This document shows positions 25,101 to 37,080 of a stretch of DNA of 64,000 nt, piece by piece (the stretch's first letter is position 1; every line of letters begins with the position of its first letter). Source of the stretch: Mytilus galloprovincialis (taxonomy: Eukaryota; Mollusca; Bivalvia; Mytilida; Mytilidae). The stretch covers positions 6,391,001 to 6,455,000 of the forward strand of contig NC_134838.1 in the NCBI RefSeq assembly GCF_965363235.1, given 5' to 3'. The notes beneath the pieces are model-generated. The model was not told where the DNA came from and searched no databases. It saw only the letters and a list, made by a program, of their open reading frames with translations. Position numbers and translations under genes: made by a program.

Positions 25101-28100
25101 ATATTACCACTTAAATATTACTAGGTAGTGTATATAATGTTTCAATTTCACACAAAATCACACAATCTTAATTTTTTCTTTCTTTTTCAGGATGCTACAG
25201 GAAATTTAGTGGTAAGTTACTATTTATAGTATACTTATTACAACCCCTCATCACTATTTTATAATGTCTGTTGGTCTGTCTTTCAGTAATCACTTGCCAT
25301 CACTTGGTGTCTGTTGTTGTCGTAAACTATTTAAAAAATCTTCACCTCTGAAACTACTGGGCCAAATACCATCAAACTTTAAATAAATGTTCCTTAAGAT
25401 ATCAAGGTTATAAATTGTTTCCAAACTTTTTATCCATTGACAAACATGGCAGCCATTGCTCAAAATAGAACATAAGGGGTAAAAAGCAGTTTTTGGTTAC
25501 ATATAAAAAATTAAAGCTTTTAGCGCAAGTCTGACGTAGGATAAAATTATCAATAGGTTAATTTCTATCAGCTCTGAAATTTAAAAAAAAACACCAAAAT
25601 ACCCAATGTTGGGTTGCTGCCACTAAACTGGTTAATTTTGCAAATTTTGTTGCAGTTTTGGTATTATCTTGAATATTATATAAGGTAAAGATAAACTATA
25701 TAAACAGCAGAAATGTTCAGCAAAGTAAGATCTACAAAAAAAAAGTTATATGACCTAAATGTCAATTGATCCCTTAAGGGGTTATTGCCATTTAAGGACA
25801 ATTTTACACAAGTTGTTTATGTTTTTTAATTTTAAAATCTTGTCAAATGAATCTAGTATAAAGGAGTAGGTGCAGTAAGACCCATTTTTGGCCCCAAAAT
25901 TTAGCAGTTTTACAAAATTGTTAAAACGTAAAGTTTAATTTAATTATTGGAAAGAAATATGCTTCTGTTACTTAAATTGGGCTGTTTTTAACAATAGAAT
26001 GCACATATATCAGGTACTAGTATCATTAAGACATGCTAATTAACTGAAATCTTCACAATTTTAGCATTTTAGTTAAATTTTAGAAACTGATTCCGTCTCA
26101 AATAAAAGTGGCTGCATTTGCGTTCAATCTTTATATTGAAATAAAAGTTGTATTTGATGATTATACAACCATATATGAAGGTTGAGGATGAAGACGCTGC
26201 AGCCATTTTCATTTTTGTCAAAAAAACATCTGTAAAGTGACATTTTTTGGCATGATTGATAGATTTTTCATATTTAAGGGAGCTACCATTTGATTTTTAT
26301 GGGGGGGGCTAGGATGAAAAATTTTGTCCTGCATTTTTTTTTTGATGTAATCTCTGTCTTGCCTTTTTATTTTTCACTCTGTTCGGTCCTGCCTTTTTTT
26401 TAAAAGTTTATCCTGACTTTTTTTTACCTAAATTGTCGTCCTGACTTTTTTTTTTTGCAAGTGTCTCATCCTGCCTTTTTCTTTTACTCAAAACTCTTGT
26501 CCTGCCTATTTTTTTCAAATTTCATCCTAGCCCCCCCAGAAAAATCAAATGGTAGCTCCCTAAGCTTGAATAGGAGCATTTTGAATGAGTAAATCAGTAA
26601 AATCTTTCACCTAGACTAAATGAATCAACTGAAATAGACACATAAGTGATAAAAAAATGTCAAATCTTTCATCAGATGAACCTTACCCTTACTGGACCTA
26701 ATTTTGTATTTTATTTCTATATACGTCAAGAAATAATTTTTTTAGACACAATGACTTAAATGGAACATATGGGTCAAATGCATTTATTTGCTTTTGAAAC
26801 ATAATATGACAGATACAATGAAAATTTAAATGGCATTTTTAAGCCATTCATTAATATATAAATATTCCTTATTTTTGGTAAAATTTAAAAAATAATGAAA
26901 TTTTATTTTAGAATCCTACAAACAGCTTAACAGTTCCTACTTCAACTGCAGCACTTGCAACATCGACCCAGCCTTCAACTTCCAGGCCAGTATCAGTATC
27001 TACTCCAGCCAGACCTGTACCCATATCTACTCCAGCCAGGCCAGTACCAGTATCTACTCCAGCCAGGCCAGTACCAGTATCTACTCCAGCCAGGCCAGTA
27101 CCTGTATCTACTCCAGCCAGGCCAGTACCAGTATCTACTCCAGCCAGGCCAGTACCCGTATCTACTCCAGCCACACCAGTACTAGCACCTTCTCCTACTA
27201 CTACAGAACATGAACTTACTCAAGCTACACCTAATCATCAGACCTGGATCTCATCGGGAACTCCAGTGGTAATTTATTATTATTATTTTTTAAATTGATT
27301 GGCTTGTACAAAACGTTTCCATAATGACTACAAGAGTTCTAGTTAATTCTGATTTAAAAGGCATTGATATGATTTTTAGTTAAATATAGGAATACATTTT
27401 CTTAAATATCAATTCCATTGAAAAAATATAAAGATTTTTGTAACATATTACTACAGGTCTTGTTTAGAACCAATTTTCCAGACAAAATAGTTTATAGGTT
27501 GACACCTAATCTCTAAACAAGCTTATTTAAGGAGCAACCAAATATTTTTGTTGAATATAGTCATGAGGGTTGCAAAAGGGATACCTTTATGGCAAACAAC
27601 GGTGAAAATTCTTAACAAATGACTATTTTTTACCTATAACTTCTAATTTCTTCCATAAATTTTTTTAACGAAAATTATTTTAGACCTCTTACGATTCACG
27701 ATAAGGTTATTTGGACGAATCACAGCATCTTTAAACCAATTTGAATAAAACTTAAACTGAAAATTACTGTTAAAGGGCATTTCTACCCTTATAGTTATTA
27801 TGGTTATATAAGTTCTGAAAATTGTTTTTTCACAAAATGTCTTTATATCAGTCTTAAGTTTTTGTTCATTCTTTCCAGGTGACCTTCAATCCAAGGCAGC
27901 ACCTAGTAAATGAACAAGATATTGACTTTGCAAGTTCCCTAGCAGCAGACAGGGAAAAGGTTTGTAATACAAGATTAAAAATTTGATTTCAAATTAAGGA
28001 AATATGACATTTAATTCATCTGAGTTCCATATAGTTGTTTCTTCAATTTGACATTTCATTCTAAAACAAAATATTAGCCACAGGGTTAGGTACTAACTGA

Positions 28101-31100
28101 AGAAATGTATAATTTCCTTTGCTATGTATAAAAAAATATTTTAATGTATCCTGATCAATATATCAGGTTGAATTCAAAAAGTTTTATTATTGATTTTGTA
28201 AGACACACTAGGTTGTGTTTTATTCAATTTAGTTATTTATTTTTAGTTTAAAAGTTTCATATTAAATTTAGAATAATATGTAGTTTTCTATTTGCAAAAA
28301 TTATCAAATAATTAAGAAAAAAAAAATTACGTCTCATTTACAAATATGTGCTACACATGAACATAAAGTTTGTAAAAAACAGTATATAAAGGTCATGTTA
28401 TTGAAGAAAGAAAACATCTTACTAAAGTTTATTAAGATTCACAATTTGTACTTTGGGACACTTGGAAAAGAAAACAGTGACATTCTTATACAGATTTATT
28501 CTGTTAAACGTTTGTAGCTAGTTTGAATGTTTTTTAGAGAATATTCTTTTATTATCTTGTTTTAGAGTCGTTTACATTGAAACTTTTCTTTACAATATTA
28601 CATGCTTATAAATAATGTTTTCTGAATTACAGGAGGAGTCTAGACAGGCAGCAAGAGCTCGCAGAACATTGGAGCGTACCGAAAGGACTAGGCAAAGAGA
28701 ACAAAGAAAAGAGGCAATAGAACAGGTTTGTAATTATCACATTACAATTTTTATTTTAAAGAAAAAGAAATATTACTGGTAAACAATCAAGAAAATGGAT
28801 ATATGTGATAAAACTTTTGAAAAACTAAGAAATTGGGAAGAAAAAATAAATTTTTTTTTGGTTTGATAAACAGCTCAAACTCAGGAATCATACAAGAAAT
28901 TGTTACAGCTCTTTGAAACAGCACAAATTCATAAACTATCAGCTTTAAAAACATTTCAATGTTCTTGCCGTCAACTAGTATTTGAAATAGAATATTCTCA
29001 TTTGATACCTGTATTATGCTTGGTCACAGGATAAAAGAATCTGTAATTGAAGAGATATCATGTTATACAGAATATTCATTTGATTATTGTTTGTGCTGTT
29101 TTATATAGGCTGAACTTTTCATAATTTCTATACCACATACACTAGTAAAATAAAGTTGTCAATAAAGAAATGGTGACAATTTACTCTAATATATTTTTAT
29201 ATGCCTATTTATGGAATACTGATGTCTGTCCGTCTGTCTATACCTCAGTCTGTCTGCCACTCAGTCTTCATAATGTCGTACACTAAATCAAAAACCATTT
29301 ACATATAATAGCATATTTGCCTGAAACTTAGGTGATTTGTTTACATTTATGAATATATGAGGTTCCTTTCAGGTTTTTATGTACAAATTTTGTGTTTTAT
29401 TTTCCAAAACTTTTTTTTTTCTATCTTTAAATTTTTATATATTTAGATTTAATTTTTCTGAGTAAGACAATGTAATTCATAAAAAGGGGAAATTTCCCAG
29501 CTTTAAGCTTTTCATAAAACTTGGGTCACTAGTTTATACCTATAGATAATACCCTTGTAATTATTATTCATGAATTTCTGATATAAAATTGAGACTTGAT
29601 TGAACTTTATCCTTTGAAAAGAGACATGCATATCATGCTTTACATAAATAAGCAGTGAAATCCATATGTTTTTGCTTAAGAAAGAAATGACACTTAGTAA
29701 TATTACGAGGGTGGAGCATAATATATTCCTTTTGTTTTCAGCTACAAATAAAGGCTGTTGGAGATCTCCACATCTTATTCATAACATCTCTAGCTGAGGA
29801 TCACGTCTCTCTAGTATTTGTGTTACCAGATCAGACAGTTTTAGAAAAGACTGTTTCTAAGAAAACATCTTCTGAGGTAACTATTTAGTTATTGTTTACT
29901 CTGGGGATACAGTACATATATTCAGAGATGGGTCCAATTACCTTCAATATAATTGATTACATTACAATTACTTTGTCAGTTCTGTATGATTAAATAAATT
30001 TAATGAATTCCCAATTTCTAGAAGTTGTTGGTTAAATATTAGTTTTTTTTCTCTAATGAATGTTATAAATTACTGTAAACATTTATTTCTCTAAAGTTAT
30101 TGATAATAATGTTCATAAACACGTTTTAAAATATTGTACTTATTAAAATGAAACTAGTTTCTGATTGTATTGATGATTGGGTTGCTAATGATAAGTAATA
30201 TAAAAAAAGTGGTATGATTGCCAATGAGACAACTCTCTACAAGAGACCAAGTGACATAAATTACGATATAAGTATTGACCTTAGAGTCATATGAAACTTC
30301 AAATTAAAAAACAAATATGCACATGTTTTTATAACTTAATGGATAGTTTTCATTTTGAAACTGATGTACACATAAAATTTTCTGAAGAAAAATTGCTTTA
30401 AATTAATTTGTCCACATTTAGAAGATTTTTTTTTATAATTACGTGCTTCCAGGAAGCATTTTGCCGACATATTTTTTGGCATGCAAAATAAGACAAGTAA
30501 CCTTAGCATGACCCTTCTTGTAAAAATTGGGTGATCGCAATAAATTTTTATCTGATTGTACGTGTTATACGTCTGCTTTATATCCATGATTCTTTGTTGA
30601 TTGTTCTCTATAAGGTGACAATCGGCAAATTACGGCTTCAAGCCATAAATAATTAGCAACCATATTTTTACATCGTATCAGAAAGAGAGGATAAAAGATT
30701 GACAATTACACAATATGTTCTAGCGTAAAAATGGAAAAAAAATTGTATTAAATCCTTACTTCTAAATCTGAAATAATGAATTTATGCTTTAATGCTGTTG
30801 CTGGGTCTGTGAATTACTTATAAGTTTATTTTCTCAACTCTTCAGACTCTTCACCTGTATGTAGAGGCATGTACAGATGTTGTTTTGGCAAAGCTTGTGT
30901 ATTGTGGTCAGCTACTGGTAAGAGAGGATTCAACTATAGAAAGCCTTGGTATAACAGGGAACTCCAGAATCATTGTTGAAGAGAATCTTGAGGTAGATAT
31001 TCATAAATGAAATTAGATTAATTCTATGGTAGCTTGGGGCAACAGTTTTCTTATATTGGAATTTTTTTCTTATTTGAACCCAGAAAAATATATTTGGGAA

Positions 31101-34100
31101 ACAGACTAAAATTTCTCTAAAATATTAAGAAGAGTTAGGTTGATTTTAACGTTTTATTTTCCTGACGATTGAGTGTGCTTGAAATTTTGTTAGAGAATTA
31201 TTTGATGATTTCTGAATTTAAAATACAGATATTATAATCCAATTTATTAACTATATACAAAAATGTGTACTGGAGTATGACAATTTAAGATTTTACATTA
31301 TGCATAATGTGTCAACAGCCAAAATATCATAGAAATCATTTAAATCCCATATTTTTTTTTATTTTTTTTATATTTTAAATTTGGAATATGTATTTTTTTT
31401 TCAAACATTGAGAACATATAATTTATACTTCCGTAAAAACCAAATTCACTTAAATGATTGCATGGCATTTAAATTTACTGATATGTCTGCTTTATTTATG
31501 ATCAAAGCACTGATATAAGTTTCTTTGGACCGTTTGTCATTCAACATCAAAACATAAAAAAAACTAGTATGTTAAGTATTTGCCTCACTAGAATTCAATG
31601 TATCCTTGCCAACATTTAGTTAAAGTCTTGTAGATGAACAGAATAATCACATGTTACATTTTATGATTGTTAAGCATGTTCATCATGTATGAAGGTATTC
31701 ACTATATCAAAACCTATAAAAAGCTTGATTACAAATCGTAAGATCATTTCATGCCCAATATTCAAAATATGATGTATTGCCATGCAAAAGTATAAGATGC
31801 TGACTCAAGCAAGAAGTCAGTCTGCAGTTCATAAGATTTGGTAAAACATAATGGGCATAATTTTTAAGTTAATTAAGAATTCAACCAATATTTCAGTTAT
31901 TTTCTGTACATTTTGTATGCGACCACACTTGTGTTCGTTTAATTTGTATGGGTTCTATATCAAAAGACTTGTCGCTTTGGAAATATTTTTATGTACACTA
32001 TGAAGACAGATTCTGAATTTCACCTTCATTTTTTAGGAAATCCTTGATGATAGCAGCTCTGAAGAAGAACCTGAAGATTCAGAACCTATCAACCTCCTTA
32101 ATGTAAATGGTAAGAAATTATTTAATAGGAGTTTTTGCCCAATTTTTTATACGACCGCAAATATTGTCCAAAGACATTTGGTTTTCGCACTATGACTTTG
32201 GTACAAGTAAGAGGAAGATTTTGGGGGGTTTGGTCCCAACGGTTTAGGATTTAGGGGCCAAAAAGGACCCAAATAAACATTTTTCTTGGTTTTCGCACAA
32301 TAACATTAGAATAAGTAAACAGAAATCTATGAAATTTTAACATATGGTTTATGACCACAAAAGGAAGGTTGGGATGATTTCGGGAGTTTTGATCCAATTT
32401 AAATTTTTTTAGTTTTTAAGTTTAAGTTCTTAGACCACATTCATTCTTAGTCAGAAACCTATGTTGTGTCTATTTAATCACAATCCAAATTCAGAGCTGT
32501 ATCAAGCTTAAATGTTGTGTCCATACTTGCCCCAACTGTTCAGGGTTTGACCTCTGCGGTCGTATAAAGCTGCACCCTGCGGAGCATATGGTTTTATGAC
32601 AAATTGAAACATTGACGGCAAATTTTAAATTGTATCAGTAGGGAACATTTTAAAACAAAGATGTAGTGGTATGATTATCATGAGACTTACAAGTATTCCT
32701 GTTATAGACAAGGTGACCTAGTTGCTAGGAAAGTTATTTGTCCCAACTTAATTATTGCCATCAACAATGCAAATACATATGGCAAGCTGTTTTATTATTT
32801 GTTTTAACTTCAAGATATCTCATAAACTGATATCTTATATATTTTTGTGCTCCTCCCTAGCGGAGGGTGGCATAAAGTTTTATCCTTGTCAGTACATTCA
32901 TCCTTTGGTTCATTTGTGTTTAAATCCAAAAGTTTCCGTTCTTTGACTTAAGGAAGTTTGCCACACAGATTTACAATAACAAGCTTTTCAAAACATGAGT
33001 TTATATTGATAGGGGTTTATAAAGGAACCAAAAAAGCAGAAATAATATATATGATATGTCAATGTGCTTGTAAAAAAAAATAAAAAATAACAAAGATTTT
33101 GTAAGACCTTTACAGATGGCTTATCATTACATATGTAAAAGATTTATAAAAAGAAAAATAGGGGTCAATGAGCAAAATTTTTTAATGCATTCTGATGGAT
33201 AAAACAGATTCAGAAAATCGGACAAAAATACCAAACATGACCGGCGAACATCCTTAAGTCAGTCTTAATCATATGTTATGAGACTAATACACAATATTTA
33301 TAACCACGAAAATCAGATAAAGTACAAATTTTAGTAGCTTAACTTTAATCATTCATTAGTTATGTCCCGGTATAACTTACTATGTAATGCATGCAGGGAT
33401 CATCATCTGTATCACATAAACCATTCCCTCTTTATTTTCGTTAAGTTATCTCATGAATTATACCATAGCCATATCAAAACTTTGGTCTGTATGATGGCAA
33501 AATCATGTTGAAATTAAGGTATGATGTATGTTATAAAGTGAATTTCATACACTGAAACATTCTGCATTATTAAGGGCCTAGCAAATGAGCCAACTATAGG
33601 GGCTGGTTTTCCTGTTGTGAAGACCCATGGATTTTCTGTGCTATGTCATGTTCATGTCTTTGAGACACATGCCCCATTTCTATTTATTTTAGGTTCAAAA
33701 TATATGCAACATCAAGGTTTTGACCACGATTGAGGGTTCACTCAGCAAAGAACACAAAATCAGTACATTTTGTACTCCCACAAAGATTCAATGATCTGTT
33801 TTACATTTATACAATGTAAAAGTAACATTTTTCTAAATGATGTTTTATGTTGGGTCTAATATTTTGATTTATTCCAATTGATTGCATTTTAATTGTGACT
33901 GTAACTTTCAGATCTCACAGATTTAGAAACAAGAAGAGACAGGATTCAAGAAGGCCTTCTTCCTGCCATCAATGTCACTATTAGAAGAGAAGACATCATT
34001 GAAGATGTACTAACTACTTACAGAGAGCACCCAGACATTATTCACCACCACATCAACTGTACTTTTGTTGGGGAAGAAAATGCTCTAGACTTAGAGGGTG

Positions 34101-34978
34101 TGACTAGGGAAATGTTTTCCGTTTTTTTTATGGCCGTCATTATGAAGTTCTTCATCGGGAACCTTCATAAACTCCCTAGAGTTGATGCAAGAACTTTATT
34201 TAATGGGACCCTTCAGTTAATAGGTAAAATCATCAGTCATGCATATGTGTTGTGTAACTATCTTCCTCAAGGAATTTCACCGCTTCTTTACATCTTTGCT
34301 GGCAATGGCATATATACTGATGAACTCCTCCTGCAAACATTTTCATCATTTATCACTGAAACAGATAGTAACCTTGTGAACCATCTATTATCAAACACAA
34401 ACTGGGAAGGCCTACACGCAGAGATTGTAAATCTCATCTCTACATATGGAGGTTTTGAGGTACCAACAAAAACTAATGTTAAACAGACTATTCTTGACTT
34501 GGCGAAAATAAATATGACTGTTATCCCATGTGTTCCTATTTCAAAGATTAAAGTGGGTATGGACTGCTACCATTTGTTATGGAACGGTGTTACTGAACAT
34601 GTGATTATTAATTTAATGAATCAATACAAACCGACACATTTGAAAGTCATCAACCTAATATCCTACACAACATCAGATGACCCAACCCTATGCTCCTTAG
34701 AAGAAAAGGTCAAGACTTATTTTGAAAGATTCATCAGAAGCCTTTCCAACCAACAACTTCTCCATTTTCTTAAGTTTTGGACATCAAGTGACATTTTATG
34801 TATACCCAGGCTTTACGTTTCTTTCAATTCCACTCAAGGCTTCAACAGAAGACCTATTGCGAACACTTGTTCAGCTACTCTTCAAATAAGTCGATTTTAT
34901 TTTTCTGCCGATGAACTTATAGAAGAATTCAATATGTATTTATCACATAGTTCTAGTGCAATGTTTGACTCCATATAA
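13115..34978 (+). CDS. HECT-type E3 ubiquitin ligase with ubiquitin-like domain
   Basis: Eleven exons join in frame with GT-AG borders: 13115-13124, 21815-22063, 24255-24484, 25191-25211, 26912-27268, 27879-27959, 28633-28725, 29742-29876, 30846-30992, 32037-32109, 33912-34978. They total 2463 nt, or 820 residues. The order is: acidic N-terminus; basic NLS-like stretch 37-53; an unrecognised conserved-looking block to about 163; seven nine-residue RPVPVSTPA repeats (195-257); a charged coiled-coil-like segment (about 300-347); a ubiquitin-like fold (about 348-440, with LVYCGQLL and SLGITGNSRIIV); an acidic linker; and a HECT domain from about 495 (FVGEENALDLEGVTRE) to the end. The catalytic cysteine candidate is C785 in NTCSATL, 35 residues from the C-terminus as usual for HECT ligases. 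It would transfer ubiquitin through a thioester. It resembles the expanded G2E3-like HECT proteins of invertebrates. AATAAA occurs at 35144 and 35155. Substrate is unknown. Confidence 0.85.
13766..14204. mobile_element. possible inverted-repeat element, AAGTCACAGGACAAA ends
   Basis: AAGTCACAGGACAAA at 13766 is inverted as TTTTGTCCTGTGACTT ending at 14204, in intron 1 of the HECT gene. Further AAGTCACA copies occur near 13800 and 13830. The interior is AT-rich and noncoding. No target duplication was confirmed. Confidence 0.4.
14836..15250. repeat. AGCTCACCTGG dispersed repeat
   Basis: The block starts TTAGCTCACCTGGCCC and continues through GACCAAGTGAGCTTTTCTCA. Related blocks lie at about 25270-25870 (same strand), 44260-44750 and 45180-45830 (opposite strand). 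Limits are approximate. The remainder of intron 1 to 17160 shows no gene. Confidence 0.5.
17160..17790 (+). repeat. old partial copy of the ATACGACCGC repeat family
   Basis: Phrases such as TTTGATATGCTGAATCTAA and AGACCACATTTATTCTGTGTCAGA match the better preserved copies at 19801-21096 and 61573-63436. The start is missing and a poly-G run sits at about 17275-17292. Confidence 0.5.
18124..18461. mobile_element. MITE with about 58-bp inverted ends
   Basis: The left arm ACAGGCTATTATTTGAACTT is inverted at the right end near 18442-18461, and the similarity continues inward for nearly 60 bases with a few changes. The interior holds two copies of CTGTGC(T/C)GCGCACAACAC. It is noncoding. Confidence 0.6.
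18941..19788. mobile_element. AAAGGAGTA inverted-repeat element with a nested palindrome
   Basis: AAAGGAGTATGTTCGATAAG and then AATGGCCCC at the left correspond, inverted, to GGGGCCAAATATGGCCCTTA and ACTCCTTT at the right end. A strong palindrome of about 158 bp sits inside at 19095-19252, centred on CCGCAAAGCGG. A solitary related tip (AAAGGAGTAGGTGCAGTAAG) lies at about 25860. Confidence 0.5.
19095..19252. repeat. 158-bp near-perfect palindrome
   Basis: The arms begin AATGAATGGC and meet at AATCCGCAAAGCGGATT. They match for about 75 bases with scattered changes, so the transcript would fold into a long hairpin. It is nested in the element at 18941-19788. Confidence 0.65.
19801..21096 (+). 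repeat. ATACGACCGC dispersed element, long copy
   Basis: It begins TTTATACGACCGCA and ends with the inverse TGCGGTCGTATAAA, then the tail GCTGCGCCCTGCGGAGCATC. Other copies are 32146-32590 (internally deleted) and 61573-63436. No protein domain is visible in it. Confidence 0.7.
20444..20612 (+). repeat. tandem TTGCACAGTATTGTGCAA units
   Basis: About five units of roughly 32-35 bp carry the palindrome TTGCACAGTATTGTGCAA followed by TAGCAAGAAATTTTCAA. The same array lies at the equivalent place in the copy at 61573, so it belongs to the family rather than arising locally. Confidence 0.7.
22144..23060. repeat. ATGCCCC dispersed repeat with nested retroelement tail
   Basis: The block opens ATGCCCCTGTCGTAGTGGAG and continues with repeated AAGAGTTATGCCCC phrases. 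At about 22622-22800 it is interrupted by AAAATGGGGAATGTGTCAAA and following sequence, which matches the tail of the Penelope-like element at 54965-55200. It lies in intron 2 of the HECT gene. Confidence 0.5.
24529..24772 (-). pseudogene. Penelope-like reverse transcriptase fragment in a HECT intron
   Basis: Bases 24625-24772 match 56025-56170 of the Penelope-like reverse transcriptase gene at nearly all positions, in the same orientation. The stretch 24529-24600 before it is half of the palindromic AGGGAGCT element seen complete at 26277. The fragment has no coding ability. Confidence 0.7.
25270..25870. repeat. AGCTCACCTGG-family repeat, plus orientation
   Basis: It contains ATCACTTGGTGTC and the phrase ACCCAATGTTGGGTTGCTGC, which occurs inverted near 45440. 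It occupies part of intron 4 of the HECT gene. Confidence 0.5.
26277..26561. mobile_element. palindromic AGGGAGCTACC element
   Basis: AGGGAGCTACCATTTGATTT, then a poly-G run and CTAGGATGAAA, is inverted at the right end (26519-26561). The interior is a series of degenerate TTGTCCTGCCTTTTTTTT units. It is noncoding and lies in intron 4. Confidence 0.6.
26984..27172 (+). repeat. 27-bp coding minisatellite, seven units
   Basis: Units start at 26984 and every 27 bases to 27146 inside exon 5 of the HECT gene. Each encodes RPVPVSTPA with few changes. The period is a multiple of three, so copy-number change would keep the frame. A long reverse-strand frame here is a by-product of the repeat. Confidence 0.9.
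30200..30660 (+). repeat. SINE-like repeat in a HECT intron
   Basis: AAGTGGTATGATTGCCAATG and GAGACAACTCTCTACAAGAG define the head, and a GGTGACAATCGGCAAATTAC phrase follows near 30614. The family is the one at 2850. The middle is diverged. Confidence 0.45.
32146..32590 (+). repeat. ATACGACCGC element, internally deleted copy
   Basis: It has TTTATACGACCGCA at 32146-32159 and TGCGGTCGTATAAA at 32555-32568 with the GCTGCACCCTGCGGAGCAT tail, but only 445 bp in all and no tandem array. It lies in the last intron of the HECT gene. A degraded ATGCCCC-type repeat follows at about 32850-33400. Confidence 0.65.
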
Positions 34979-35183
34979 ATTGTATTGTAGAAAAAGGTCT
35001 GTTACTATGAATGACACTAAAAATTATTGCTTCATGTTCTTGACATTTATGTTAACCTAACAATTTTCTCAAAGCAAAATTCTCATCTGCTTTTATTTTT
35101 ATAAAGATTTGAAAATTAAGAATGCATTATTGCTGTTTGTTTGAATAAAAGAAGAATAAATTTGATGAAACTGAAGAAAAAAA

Positions 35184-35720
35184 GTAGTGCTCAGTGGCAA
35201 AGTTAACATTTTTAATTAATACATGTAAACTATATATAGTAGAAATATGTGATAGGAATATTTAAGCTTCTAGTCTCAAGATTCTTCAATGATCAGTTTG
35301 AATAAGAGATATTATTAAAATTATGATATGTTAAGATATATGTAAATACCTTTGTTGCTTCTTTAAAGAAAAAAGAGGTATTTGTTATGCTAATATAATA
35401 ATAGTGCTCAGTGGCTATTTAGTGTTTGAATTCCAAATATATACTGTACATAGTTAAAGGTCCAAGTTCAATTTTAAGTTCTGATATATCAAAAATATAT
35501 TCTTTGGAAAAACAATTTATTTTGGATTCTTTTTTATATGGAAGTGCTCAGTGGTTCATTATTTTTTGGTTTCCAAAATTTATATACTGTACATAGTTTA
35601 TAACTTTATAGTTCAAGTTAAACTTTTAATTTTGTTATATATCATATATATCTTATGATAAAAAAGGGTTATTTTTTAGGACCTTTTGATATGTTTGTTA
35701 GTGCTAAGTGGCTCATTGTT
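35184..35720 (+). repeat. AGTGCTCAGTGGC motif series
   Basis: AGTGCTCAGTGGC or a one- or two-base variant occurs at about 35184, 35402, 35542 and 35700. The later copies are followed by TTCCAAAT...ATATACTGTACATAGTT. The period is irregular, about 140-220 bp. It lies just after the HECT stop codon and may be in its 3' UTR. Confidence 0.55.
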
Positions 35721-35736
35721 ATTTGGATTCCAAATA

Positions 35737-35949
35737 TACTGTGGATTCATTATTATTTATTGGATACCAATGTTCGTGGATTTCGTGGGTACAGCAGAAC
35801 CACGAAATTAAATGTTCAACGAATACAAACTTTTATTAAGGTTTATATATACAGACTCGGCAAAACCATTAAATTAAATATCCACGAATATGCAAGATTT
35901 TCTTAATCCACGAAAATTGGTACCCACGAACATAAATGAATCCACAGTA
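35737..35949. mobile_element. TACTGTGGATTCAT MITE
   Basis: TACTGTGGATTCATTATTAT at 35737 is mirrored by AAATGAATCCACAGTA ending at 35949. Inner matching arms carry GTTCGTGGATTTCGTGGGTA. A solitary tip (ATAATGAATCCACAG) lies near 37326. Confidence 0.65.
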
Positions 35950-36013
35950 TACTGTACATACTTATTTTATGTTTAATTTATTTATCAAATGATGTTGATA
36001 ATGTGATAATATA

Positions 36014-36304
36014 GGGTTATTGCATGAATATTGGGGAATATTGTCCCGAGTAGAATTTTATATTGCACGAGCTTGTGAGTGCAATATATGTTCTACGAGG
36101 GACAATATTCCCCAATATTCATGCAATAACCCTTTTATTGTATAGCAATATAATATTTGAAAGTACAAATTGGTTTAAACTGAGATTTTGACATTGATGA
36201 CGTCATGAATTTTGAAGATTTATTGCACTAGTGCAATATTGGAATTTATTGCACGCTAACTTTTGGTTACTTTCTGTGGGAAATATTATATTGCTATACA
36301 ATAA
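36014..36304. mobile_element. composite double-hairpin MITE, copy 1
   Basis: A first hairpin (36014-36131) is built from GGGTTATTGCATGAATATTG and its inverse. A second palindromic unit (36135-36304) has ends TTATTGTATAGCAATATAAT. The same two-part arrangement occurs at 58411-58720, so the parts move together. Confidence 0.65.
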
Positions 36305-36839
36305 ATAAAATTATTTCACTTTCAAAGTCTATTGTTCTGACTCACTATTTATAACAAGGCTCTTAACTATTGCTGCTTATATTATCATTGATGTTGTGTC
36401 TTGATGAAAAATAAAATTATCAGCCTTCAAACTAATTGTTACTATTATCTATGTTATTTAAATATCCATGTCAAACTTGCAAAATTGAGTAGTTTGTTTA
36501 CTGCTCACATTGGTTGTGAGTGTCCATAGATGGACAGTTACACCATTTAAGTTTTTTTAACACCATATACATAGATAACATATTAGTTGTATCAGAGAAA
36601 CAATTCTTAGTTTGAACAAAAGAGTTATATGAATCGGGAAGTTAATACAACATATAAAGTAGACTAATAACCTATAGCACCTGAGAAACTGAAGTAACCA
36701 AGCAAACAAGACATGCCTTTAAAAGATTATCTTTCCAGACACATATTTTAAGAGCATTGATTTTGTTGCCCATCCAGTTTTTTTTTCATAATAGTGTGAA
36801 CTCTTATTTTGCTTGTCATTTGTTGCTGACGCTAGTGTC

Positions 36840-37080
36840 CGTTTTTTACGATAGTAATGGGGCATTATGTTTTTCTGGTTTGTGGGTCCGTTTGTCTGTC
36901 TGTTCGTTTGCCCCACTTCAGGTTAAAGTTTTTGGTCAAGGATGTTTTTGATGAAGTTGAAGTCCAATAAACTTGAAACTTAGTACACATGTTCTCTATG
37001 GTATGATCTTTCTAATTTTAATGCCAAATTACAGTTTTCACCCCAATTTCCCGGTCAAGTGAACAAAGAAAACGAAGAAA
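36840..37080. repeat. ATGCCCC-type dispersed repeat
   Basis: It contains GGGGCATTATGTTTTTCTGG and GGTTAAAGTTTTTGGTCAAG. The same phrases occur at 37669, 54240-54620 and 59935-60372. Confidence 0.5.

Noticed and set aside
26908..27174. Long minus-strand frame of Gly-Val-Asp-Thr repeats
   Set aside because: It is the reverse reading of the 27-bp minisatellite in the HECT exon; it has no splice context or domain of its own.
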